Translations under genes and position numbers: made by a program
NCBI GenBank assembly: GCA_013365325.1
Contig: JABVXV010000410.1
Location: 1 to 49,136, forward strand
Source: Dipetalonema caudispina
Taxonomy: Eukaryota; Nematoda; Chromadorea; Rhabditida; Onchocercidae
Direction of reading: 5' to 3'
DNA: 49,136 nucleotides
The notes under the pieces: model-generated
The model's input: the letters and a program-made list of their open reading frames with translations, nothing else
Databases searched by the model: none
What the model was told of the DNA's origin: nothing
Shown here: positions 38,640 through 49,136 of the stretch, in pieces
How positions within the stretch are numbered: the first letter of the stretch is position 1
How the letters are laid out: the number at the start of each line of letters is the position of its first letter

Positions 38640-39792
38640 GGACGTTAAATGACTGATACTGTCTGGTTCAAACAACAACGAAACCAGATGACTCGATAAA
38701 TGAATACACTTCACACCGGTTTTATTTATCGAAATGATTTTATCGAAATTTTAAAAAACGAGACCTTTACTACTGTTAATTCTCTCACATAATTGTATAA
38801 TTGTAATTGAATTTGCAGAACTGCTGGTGCTATAAAACCCGACTTTTTTGGAATAAAAAGATTCTTTTTCGCAGAAAATGCAATATAGTACGACAAAATC
38901 GGTGGTATCAAATTTCGAAATTCAATTTCGTAAAAGGAATTTCAAATTTTTACAAAAACTGCAAATCAACCAGTCAATATGATTATCTTTTAAGCATTAT
39001 ATATCTTTTGATGATGTGTACAGAGTTATACTATGTAAAATTACTATTATAATCTATTAAAATGGAGCAGAACATTTCTCCGATATTTTATTGCGACTAT
39101 TTATCCATTTGTCATCAATGATGTCGATAGTTGTTGGGATAATTGGTTACAGAATTCATTGGAGGTGTCACACAGGAGAGTATGTAAAATTTGCATAAGC
39201 TATATAAGTCGTGTAAGTTGGCAATTGTCTCACTTACCTCTAGCACTAAAAACCAAATTGAATACGTATCAGAAGTTTCCGACTATCAAGAATTTTCCAT
39301 AAGAACCAGCCAACAACTTATAAATCAAGCAATGTATTTATGCTTTATGAAAACTTTTTTTACAGCTGTTTGATTACATAAATAAAAATAATATTCGAGA
39401 ATATGGGAAAAAAGTTTCAAGAAATGACTAACAAGGACGATATACATTTTGCAGGAATTTTTTTGTGGAGAGTTGATGGAAACAACTAAAGCTATCAAGT
39501 GGTACATAGGGCAACTAGATAGTATCAGCTTGAAACAAATAAATAATTGGGTGTAATATTTGTCAACCAACCGAAACTCGAGAGAAGACTGGCTTCTCTA
39601 GCCTAAACGAGAAATACTCTCAAACATAAAGTATTTTGAAGCTTTCGACACGAGAAGTGATTAACTTTGTGATTAAAAAAATAATGCTGCTAATTCATCG
39701 AACTCTTTAGAAGTTAATTATAACAAGCGTATTATTAAACTGAGTATCGGTTTGAGAAAGTTGAACATCCCGGAAATATAATTCAACAGAAA

Positions 39793-42700
39793 TTATATCA
39801 GCTCAATTAACATTTCAGACGCATTTTCATCCGTAAATAGCGCATTAAAAGCTGTATCTGCAAAATCCGCATAAAATTTACAAGCGCGGTCACAATCGGG
39901 CATGAAGTTCCCTTCAATGAACGAAATACAAATTTTTCGCGTAGCAAGATCTGGAAATATAAATTGCATGATTTTAGCGAAATTGCATATAAATATGAAA
40001 GTGTCAGCCGGAATAAGGTAATTACTAATACAAGCACCAGCATGCCAAACCAGGCAACGATAAATCTCATAAAAAAGCTCTAGAGGTAATGGTGAAACTA
40101 CTCTTTTTTGATCGACTGTAGCAGGACTATCAAATCAAGACTAAACATAAACTGAACTGAAAAACAGAATATGTACTCTAGATCAGTAAATACCAAACTT
40201 TTCAAATTTAGAAAAGCGATTTGAAAGAAGAACAAAGTCTTTCCGAAACTAAAATATTTTAATGCTTTGCTAAATGAGTGTTTCCCCACGGTTATTGAAG
40301 AAAACAAACCATCGGAGTCCCATTTCAACATTATATCCATTCCATACATTGCTCGAGACTGTGGATTTGGAACCATCCCGCGAGGAGGCTTTTCTCTGAA
40401 AAAAAACTTCTGTTATGGAAAATTTCTTTCAAAATATAAGTTAAAAAAAACAATCACTGGCTACCATCTACCTTTTTTCCTCTATTTTTGTTTACTGGAA
40501 ATTCGAGAAATATTACTAAATAACATACCTAGATACAGTTTTAATCACATCTTTGATAACTTCATTGATTTTCCCTTGTATTTCGCTCCATTTTATAGCA
40601 TACAATTTCTCCCATTGATCGATAAAATCTTTGCAATCCATCTTAGATCAAATAGAAAACATGAATTTGTATAAAAAATTTATCCAGATCAATTTCACAA
40701 ACAGAACTATGATAAATTAAAAAACACGAGAATTAATTACAATGAAACGGATCTACTCACAATCAAGCCAGTAAATGTTTCATTTTGGTAGAAAGATGGA
40801 AATGGATAAAAAATTTTAAAAAAAGGTTAAGAAAAACGAAAACAACTTACGCTTAAAATTTTGTCATCTTCGGAGTAATTGAAAACTGTGAAATGAGTGT
40901 CACGGTCATCCAATTCAGAAAGGGCAAAGTCACTGAAAATCAAACAATTAAAATGCGTCAAGTATAAAAAAAAATCATTGTGAAGAAACTAAAATGATGT
41001 GTTCAATTTAAAATAGAATGACTATCATTTTTACTGAAAGGCGTATTTTAATTATAGCACGAACTCCTGAAGGATACTCAAAATGGCACCATACAATCAT
41101 TCTGTTTAAACTGCCAGCTGAATAGGATCGCTTATTTGCATTTGTTGGCTCCGGCTCCTCAAGCTTGCCGGGGTCTTCGGAACAACGCATTTATGAACTA
41201 TGAGAATGTTCAGACTCCTACATCTTAATAAGATGCGTCAAATTCTAAAGAAGAAAATGATTTTCTAGGCAAATATTCAATTTCAAATAAACTTACTTTA
41301 TTGCAAATCGCACCCAAAAATTTTTGTACAAAAACAGCTTTAGTGGCCGTAAGCAACGCAAAAATATGATATAACGTAGATCAAATTTCACCATATTACC
41401 GTTGTCAGGTCTTCGAAAGAGAACAGGTCGGTGAATATATTTGCACGCAATCTAAAAAATCAGAAGATTACTTAATATATATCGGTCGTAAGCATTTCTA
41501 ACTTCGACTAACAATTACTACCAAACTACGAAACTAGTATATTACTTTAAACGGACCTTAGGCCCACTCTCGATAAGACGGATAATATAAGATAGATTGT
41601 CAGTTACATGTATATCCAGACCTCGAGCAAGATTCCACGGTTTTACTATCCAGGTATTATCCATATTCCTGTAATAATTGAAAGAGTGATTTTACTATTA
41701 TGATATTTGTTAAGATGAAGTTCAGGAATAAACATTGGAACTACTCAGTTCTAGTCTTCTTTTCAGATTTGCAGAAATCGTGAAAGCAATTAATGCAAAG
41801 TTTTGACATTGGTACTAGTTCATTTTCATTTGAACGTCACGAAAAAAGAACTGTCCTGCAGGCAATCCGAAATTTCTAAGACAGAAAAATTATGCAGCAT
41901 CGGTCAAGATTTGGTAATTCCATAGAGCATAAGAAAAAAAAGAAAAGAAGAAAAAACTGGAAGAGAAAAGCGAACTTGAGTGTTCGCTGCTGATAATACG
42001 CTACAAACTGTGGCAATTCAGTTTCAAGATTGAAAGTTGTTTCAAACCACAGTGGTTGCCAATGCATCAATTTTGGATCCATAACACTGTCACGATATAC
42101 TGATTGAACTGCTGCTGCCAATAGATCTTTCACTGTTAATACATTATCGTACGGGAACTGATTCACCAAAGCTTTCGGATTTTTCTCATATAGATCTCTG
42201 AAATTACAGTTTTCGTTTCCAAAAATTGATTTCGAAAAAATCAAAACTATATTTTGGCTATAAAATTTCTAACGGTAGTCCCCGTGCTCACTGACACACT
42301 TATAACTGCGGCCATGAAACCCTCCCAATACACTTGGATTAACTTCCACAATCAGTGAAAAGTGTAATAAGGATTAGAACCTAAAAGCATACCAGGATAC
42401 AGCGAGTGATAAATCAGAAGGTAACTTAAACGAAAATTTTGCAACTGTGTATGAAAAATTTGAAAATAAATTACTGGTAATCACTGAAATGCTTCCGCAT
42501 CCAAATGAGATCGGCATCCTCGATACGATCAACATTTACAACTTCAACTGTTTTTAGATTTGAAAAAAGTTGCAAGTCATCGCCAAATACACGTACTTTC
42601 CTCGATGATAAATCAATACCAGGAACAACACTCGGCGCATCTGACGGAAAAATGTCAGGAACACGGCAACGCTAAAATATACTGAGAATAATGTAAACCA

Positions 42701-45053
42701 TTCCACTGAAATTCTACTTGTGAAAGCATGTGTCAGCATGTACAATCACGTCATATAAGTTTCTTGTACATTCAAGTTGACGCTACATACGTATTTTTTA
42801 CAAAAATATGAAATAGCTTTACTGTGAAATGCGAATCTGGAGCAACGATATGTTCAAGCTTTTCGCCTGTTAAATCTACAGGAATCCATGGATGCATTAA
42901 AATATGACGCCATTCTGGATGAGTCTTCATAATTATTGTATCGACATAATCACGAGTAACAGTTTCTGCAATGTCGCTTTATTTCTATGATGAACTTTAC
43001 CAAAACGCAATGAATAACAGATTCTTCAACCAAAACTAATACATTACCTTCAACTTCTATGTTTTGAATAGGAAATAACAAATTGTAGGTTATGTTTTCT
43101 GGCATATGAAAGATAGGTACCATTCGACAATTAGGCATATGACTGTGACCAATTCGAACACCAAACTCATCTGGCATATACCACAGCGGCATGTCACATT
43201 CATCCGGTTCCTGGAATAAAATTGTTACGTCGGAAAAAGACTGAAGAAATTTTTGCTAAATTCATCAGGAACAAAAACCACAAATTTGCTGGAGAAATCA
43301 AAGCTCAGCTATATAGAGAGAAATGGAATTTGATAGGATGCAAATTTTTGGATATTTTGAATACCTTTTCTATGAAACGCATTGTATAGGTATGGATGTA
43401 ACGCCACATATGATATAAAACTTCATTTATTCGCCGTTCTTCTTCCGAAACGGTAGCTAAACTTCCCGACATTGGGGTCCCTGTTATACTTTCCGGAAGA
43501 CTATTGCGATGCTCTGGAATGAAAAGTAACAGTAAATCCATACAAGAAAATTTCATATGCAGATCAAATCCGTGCTGGGACCATTCGTAAAATGATTCAC
43601 TGTTTAATTGAATCAATAAGCCTATTTTCAATGGGATCAATGTGTCGTTTAATCTCATCATATGATACCTATAAAAAATGCAAATTAAAAGGTTTACCCT
43701 TCAAATTACTTGGTCCAGCATAATCAACAAGTCTAGCGCCATCTGATCTTCTATCACCATCACACTTTTCATCAGGATGCTTTTTAAAACTGCCACTATG
43801 ACTCATCGATTTTAACATAACTTCGTCCTGATAACTTCCAGTTTGCCAGTCCAATCCACTTGGCATTTGTGCTTCATCACCACTACCACCATAATCCGAA
43901 TGACTTTCTGCTGCACTTCTTTCACGTTCCTCAAATGAATAACTTTGCAAAAATAACAACTGGGTTATCAAAAAAATTCTAGGTGCACTGGCAACATAGT
44001 GATATGTAAAATGAAGTTGGTCCTTAAACAAACAGTAATACTATCAAGTAGTAACAGTCATTACGTGTAAATTATGGCATCTTGTTCAAAAATCATTCCA
44101 AACCGAGCAATTTTCAGGAATATTAGAAGTTCTTGGATTTTCGGTGTAGCTTGTAAGTATCTGAATGTTGCATGCAATTTTTATATCACTCTCAAAGAAG
44201 GCTAATGATGAATTTTAATCCTCCACCTCATGTCAGACTATCGATGACTCCATTTATTAAGTTATATGAAAAGCAAGACGTCATACTTCAATATTAAGAA
44301 CATTACAAATCCGATCTAAAAGACCAGGAATTTCATGCAGTTGTCTGCGTGCAATCTGTGGTCGAAAAGTCCATGCATGATCTATGAGAAAAATGCTGAA
44401 AGAAGGTAAAAATTAAAATATAAACATATCGAATGTAAATACTTAAAGTTGCCTTCATTGCAAAATTTTTTGATTAATTAATTATGAAATCTTGAAGTAC
44501 AGCAATTCTCATGATGAAATTGATACAGCTTGATTTAATCGTCTAGTTTACACCTGCTCTATTTACCTATCAGTAACAGCTCTTCCTTTCCCCTGTATTT
44601 TATTCCTATCAGTTAAAACCAAAAATGTTTTTTAAGATGTACATCTTACAAGTACTGTGAAATATGATTTTAACATCTCAAACTATTTTATCTATTACTT
44701 AACTATAACTTGATAGTATCATCAAAGAATAAAAGGAAAGCATTCAAATGAAGTTAGTATTCTTAATTGAACTCCTTAAATCATCTCGAATTCAAGATAT
44801 GATCAAATCTCATTTACCAGTTGGGATCATCCATTTTAAGTTGTTGCAATGCCACAACTGTATAATAATGTTTGCCATCTTCATTAATTTCTTCCAAAAT
44901 TTGAAAAAAGTCACCCGCATCAAATATTTCATTGACAAGTTTTTCATGTAAACGTCGCCAAAAATATTTCGGTACACCAGCTGCTAATAGTTGTTGTTGA
45001 TGTCTCGATTCAAAACCTTCATATTTATTATCATCAATATTTCCTCTTTCCAT
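39793..45053 (-). CDS. TTLL12-like protein (tubulin-tyrosine ligase-like 12), 14 exons
   Basis: TTLL12 proteins join an N-terminal SET-like region to a C-terminal TTL domain; in mammals they are linked to tubulin and histone modification, apparently without ordinary ligase activity. Exons: 44818-45053, 44287-44395, 43698-43959, 43365-43513, 43048-43210, 42823-42965, 42475-42671, 41976-42197, 41557-41668, 41297-41451, 40851-40932, 40529-40641, 40310-40395, 39793-39950; total 2187 nt, 728 aa, in frame. Identity to the family is clear in every exon: the [10 protein letters not shown] segment; [83 protein letters not shown] (Lys503 is the expected nucleotide-binding residue); [28 protein letters not shown]; and [15 protein letters not shown] (Glu689 and Asn691 match the TTL metal-binding pair). 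Human TTLL12 has 644 aa; the difference is mainly a Ser/acid-rich insertion at about residues 116-225 (exons 3-4). The start has an in-frame TAA two codons upstream. One acceptor (40641) is CTAAG. Confidence 0.95.
41008..41190 (-). other. Unexplained open, GC-richer segment inside a TTLL12 intron
   Basis: The 364-base intron between exons 10 and 11 contains a 60-codon frame with non-random composition ([20 protein letters not shown] at its start, later [20 protein letters not shown]). It matches no part of TTLL12, and the flanking exons join perfectly without it (AA + T at the junction). It could be a cassette exon, a relic of another gene or repeat, or chance. Confidence 0.35.
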
Positions 45054-45056
45054 TTC

Positions 45057-45068
45057 TTAAAAATTCAT
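45057..45068 (-). promoter_or_regulatory. Four-codon upstream open frame before the TTLL12-like start
   Basis: ATG AAT TTT TAA ends three bases before the main ATG and shares its frame. If the transcript 5' end lies at the acceptor at 45081-45082, this mini frame is in the leader and could lower initiation at the main start. Confidence 0.4.
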
Positions 45069-45080
45069 TTTATTTAAATA

Positions 45081-45110
45081 CTAAAAGAAAGGAAAACAGA
45101 AAAAAAAAAA
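45081..45110 (-). promoter_or_regulatory. Strong splice acceptor just upstream of the TTLL12-like start
   Basis: On the minus strand a T/C-rich tract (TTTCCTTTCTTTTAG at its end) finishes in AG 27 bases before the start codon. In nematodes such a site next to an ATG is typical for spliced-leader trans-splicing; it could instead close a 5' UTR intron. Confidence 0.45.
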
Positions 45111-48100
45111 AATTCGGCAAACCAACAATATTTTTGCATATTCATTTCTTGATCATCATTAATGCAATCATAATTGATTCCAATATTAATATAATGATAG
45201 TAATTAAGGATAACAATAAAGTATTAATTAAAACTATACAGAGCAATTAAAATTTTCATAACAATATTATATCGCACAACGTAATTAGTTTGATGATTCA
45301 TAGATCAAAGGTTATTAACAATTCTTTCAGTAAGCTATAAATATGTGAAGAGATAAGATACAAACGGAATAGCAATCAATCATACATTTCTACACATCAT
45401 CAGTAAATCCAACCTTTAGCATTTAGCAAACGAAAAAAAAAAAAAAAAAAAAAAACATTAAATTTTTCCTCTGTTTCTTTTTCAACTTCACTCTCCTCAC
45501 TTACTATAGTCTTTTCTTTTACTCTTAAATTAGAAAATATAAAAGGCTATATATTTTGTAATATCTTAATCCTCCTCTCTTTATTCCTTTTTAATACTTC
45601 CTACAATCTATTAGACTAATTTCTATTTAATATTAGTCTCTCTTCCTCTCTCTCTCTCCCCCTCTCTCCCTCTCTCTCTCTCCAATTTAATTAATTATTT
45701 GTGATCAAAGAAAAAATAAATAAATATTCAACAATTTCCAAAAAAATATTTAAAGAAAAGATTGAAATAAAAAAAAAAAAAAAATTATTAAAGAAATTGC
45801 AATTATCGAAGAAAGATTAACAAATAGCAAAAAGTACAACAATAATTTGAGCTTTGTTGATTATTAATGAGTAAATAAGTCATCCTATCAAATGTTCTCA
45901 TCCATTAACTACTCGTATTAAAATTTGTGCTATTTCTAAATTCATTCGTTATTTATTGAAATTTCGTTAATGATAAATGACAGCTTACAAACAATAATTC
46001 CGCTTCATCGATTCATGAGATATCTAAATATTGAATAAATTAATTTCTAAAATATGCTTCACTTCAATAGTGCAGCTCATATTTATTGCATATCGATCTA
46101 TACTTCTTTGTCATTTTCGTAATATAATTTTTGATATAACAATTTAAATCATTAATTTCGAATTTTATTAGCCAAAAAGTTATTTCCATTTTATAGGCTA
46201 TATTAGATTTTAGTTTAATAAATTTGCATAAATTTAATTGGGAACTATTTAATACCGGTACGGTATCTCTCAATTTTCATCATCTAAAATATTTCAACTG
46301 TTATAAATATATTGTTTTCTGAATCACTTTCCGAATTTGATTTCAAATTTAGCATTAAAATTCAAACTCTCAGCGTTCTAATCCAAATTTGAATTTCTCC
46401 AATTAAAATTTAAACTTTTAATTTTGCATGCTTTCACTTATTACCTTGCTGATTGTAACTTTTCAATATTCATAAAAAATTAGCTACTATAGAATGTTGT
46501 GCATTCCAGCAAGCTTAGACGATATTGGTTCTTATTAATCAATGATTATTAATTAGATAATTTGAAATAGCGCCAGTTTAAGCAAGAAACAAATTATTGG
46601 GGGACAATTTGAGGGATTCTTTCAAATACTTCACTTACTGGATAAGCTTTGGTGACACTTATGTGTCATTGATAAATGTCACTAACTGAAAAAGCAATAA
46701 TTTGCATGGTAAACGAAATATTAACAGATTGCCAAAGTCTCGAACTATTAACAAATGCAAATTTTAGACTAATGTCAAGAAAGTAAAAAAAATTTATACA
46801 ATAAATTATGTGACGGTAATATTGATCTATCGAATTTTAGGCGAAATTTTCTGAAATTTCAAAATTTTATGTATTATTCAGTTTACAGCAAATAATTCGC
46901 TTTATTGTTCGAGAAGAAAAAGTTTGACTGAATTCCTGGGAAATTCTTCGTGAAAATCTCATTTAATCTAAGTTGAGTGAGTGATGTCAAGAAAGCGAAG
47001 ACATATTCGCTATATGAAATAACTTTAAAGCATAAATGAACAACAAGAAGACATGCAAAAATTTGCAAGACAAAATGTAATAATCGTAGGAAAACGTTGA
47101 AATTCTGATAAGATAAGCTTAGTAAGACTTTTCACAAAAAAAAAAAAACCGAAAAATGGTAATTTAACCTAATGAATTGTAAAATAGAAAAATACAAAAA
47201 ATATCTTGCAGCTATCATACAGAAATAAAATTTGTATTTGTTATAATATTCCTCCATCGATACAATAATTTTAGTTTCGATAAAAATTTCCTTCCGTTTA
47301 ATGAAATTTTGATCAACGATATAAATTTTCATTTACGATAATTAATTGTTTTGTCAAAAAAAAAAAAAAGAAATTTGCTTGTTATTTATTTATTTTTCTC
47401 TCGTTTAGATTAAAATGATGTAATTTATTTTGGCAAATGTGATAATGATCGAAGTAGAAGAGAAAAGTTTATTGTTGAAGAACTTTGGTCTATTACATTT
47501 TGATTTGGCAAGAAAAAGAAAGAATTTTTTTTTATCCAACAAACTGTAAATTCAACATTTTTTTCAACACTTTTTTATCCAACAATAAAATAAGGAAATT
47601 CAACATTCAATCTTAATTTTTTTTTTTTTTATTTTGCCTTTTCTTTTTGGATCAATATTTTTTAATTGAATGAATAATATTTGTGTCATAATTTATTATC
47701 GTTATTATAATCATTATCATTATTATTATAGTTACAAAGCATTATCGTCGAAAAATTAGGATGAAGAAAAAATTGTGAAAATTATTCAAAAAATATTAGC
47801 AACTTTCTTCTGATCGATAACCATTTTTTTCTTCAAGAAATATTTGAAAACAAATTCTTTAGGCTTACACAAATTGATTTAGGAATTCATATGTTAATTC
47901 ATCCTATCGGAAAAATTTGCTCAAGAATTTTTTAAATTCTAACTTAAACTTGTAACTAACTAATTATCCAAAACTTGAAATTAATAGTATCCCATACAAA
48001 GCAAGCTTATATGATATATTATACATTACAATCTAATCCATCGAATTCTTGGCTTTCAAATGTTTCAAAAATTTAGCTCATACCTAACTTTACCACAGCT

Positions 48101-49017
48101 TATACCACTCTAATCATAATAACATAAAAAGGAATTGTTTCCTTCTCATTAAATTAATTTTATAATATTATATTGAGTAAGAAATCAGTAATCTTCGATC
48201 TGATGCTGTCTAATAATGTGGCAATTATATTAGGGAAAGAATATCCATTTGATGCAATATTTCTTTTCTGTACAATATTCAATAATTTTTTTCAATTAAT
48301 TTCGACACATACATTTGTATACATATATAAGTGATAATCATTATATGAGTTCATGATTTATTCATGATTTCCAGAAAATGACCTGATGGTGTCAATAGAC
48401 AAGTGGTTTGATGTATTTTAATGACACTTCGTGCTACTTCTTCAAGCTCTTCTTAATAAACGGATTCGAATTTACTTATTATCCTCTTGAGAATCCCTTT
48501 TCAATCAACCAATACTAATTTAGCTTTTTTTTTTCTCAAAACGATAGCAGCCGATTTTTCAATGAGAAATTTAATTTTTGCCTAAATTTTATTATTAATT
48601 ATTCTCATTTCTTTTTTTTTTTTTTTTTTCTCACACAAGAGAAATTTTTTTATTTCTTTTACTTTCTGCATCCATTAATTGAAATGAATGAAATTTAATC
48701 AACTTGCTCTTAAAAGATGTTGAAGAATTTCCTTTTCAATTCAGTGTGAGAATCCTTCTGAAAATTCATTGTATCGTTTTGTGGAATATAAATGATTTCG
48801 TAAATTGAATCAGCAATTAGTGACAGAACATTATGATGTGAATTTGTTTCAATGGCTATTTTTATAACATATCCGTATAAAATGCATTAAATTTTACAAT
48901 ATTGACTTCAATCTTCTTCCTCCCTTCATATTGCTCCATTGGATTGAATCGCTAATTGACCAATGTGCTGCTATCTTTAAATGAATGACCAACCAATCCT
49001 TCTTATGATGATAGCTT
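45111..49017. other. Non-coding right flank upstream of the TTLL12-like gene
   Basis: 3.9 kb with no supported gene. It holds a poly(A) at 45433-45454, a (CT)n tract at 45638-45682, poly(T) runs at 47620-47630 and 48612-48629, and a short inverted repeat TGACAC-TTAT-GTGTCA near 46650-46666. The few 60-70 codon minus-strand frames (46064-46273, 46883-47068, 47132-47332) are low-complexity. Confidence 0.6.
45638..45682. repeat. (CT)n microsatellite (GA-rich on the minus strand)
   Basis: CT repeats with a few CCC and TTC interruptions lie about 600 bases upstream of the TTLL12-like start. On the transcribed orientation they read as GAGA repeats. Confidence 0.9.

Positions 49018-49136
<119 letters not shown>

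Larger units (their letters stand above)
36623..39792. other. Region between the calponin-like and TTLL12-like genes
   Basis: 3.2 kb. 36740-36900 is GC-balanced and precedes the GGAA array. 37485-37511 is a TA array. 38105-38144 is a candidate coding exon (listed separately). 38616-38639 is a T12-A12 palindrome. 38800-39780 is less AT-rich than the rest and open over 60-80 codons in frames on both strands (38807-39052, 39191-39373, 39325-39570, 38726-38911), with no recognisable product and no matching splice sites that I could follow. Confidence 0.55.

Noticed and set aside
40741..40790. Short candidate TTLL12 exon with a GTGAGT donor
   Set aside because: No AG acceptor precedes it, and exons 40851-40932 and 40529-40641 already join in phase with good alignment to the family.
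43514..43697. Open minus-strand frame continuing from TTLL12 exon 4 into its upstream intron
   Set aside because: Including it would need an acceptor two bases out of phase with exon 3; splicing directly to the CATTCCAG acceptor at 43513 restores the frame (one leftover G plus AG gives Glu) and fits the family.
46650..46666. Short inverted repeat TGACAC-TTAT-GTGTCA
   Set aside because: A single six-base stem with no further structure or context; common by chance.

Overview
The window is nuclear DNA of a nematode, most likely clade III / filarial-like. It is very AT-rich, full of poly(A)/poly(T) tracts and TA- or TAA-type microsatellites. Its four recognisable genes are split into small exons by introns of about 50 bp to 4 kb, and all four lie on the minus strand. 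The species cannot be fixed from the sequence. I built the gene models by hand from splice signals, reading-frame continuity and family knowledge; most single open frames here are exons or chance frames.

Layout, left to right. 1-118 is an (AAT)n tract. 912-10295 is a 23-exon class V (ATP10-like) P4-ATPase phospholipid flippase, whose exons join into 1150 codons without a frame break. 12689-17085 is a seven-transmembrane peptide-type receptor (FMRFamide/myosuppressin-like, Srw-related), about 386 aa in 8 exons. 17086-30825 is 13.7 kb with no recognisable gene; it holds homopolymers, a 41-bp degenerate tandem repeat, a 23-bp direct repeat and scattered CCGGAA motifs. 30826-36622 is a transgelin/calponin-like muscle protein of 202 aa, with a possible upstream first exon at 38105-38144 that adds 18 in-frame residues. 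39793-45053 is a TTLL12-type tubulin-tyrosine-ligase-like protein, 728 aa in 14 exons, with a Ser/acid-rich insertion. 45054-49136 is non-coding and ends in an (ATT)n tract.

The genes are ordinary housekeeping, neuronal and muscle genes: membrane lipid asymmetry, neuropeptide reception, actin/thin-filament regulation and tubulin or histone-related function. They are spaced 2.4 kb or more apart and do not look like an operon. I see no mobile element with coding capacity, no CRISPR array and no tRNA or rRNA gene, and I found no clearly new biological system. The observations most worth checking are a decayed duplicate of one flippase exon inside the neighbouring intron, a cluster of ETS-like TTCCGG motifs around the receptor 5' end, the possible alternative first exon of the calponin gene, and an unexplained GC-richer open segment inside a TTLL12 intron.
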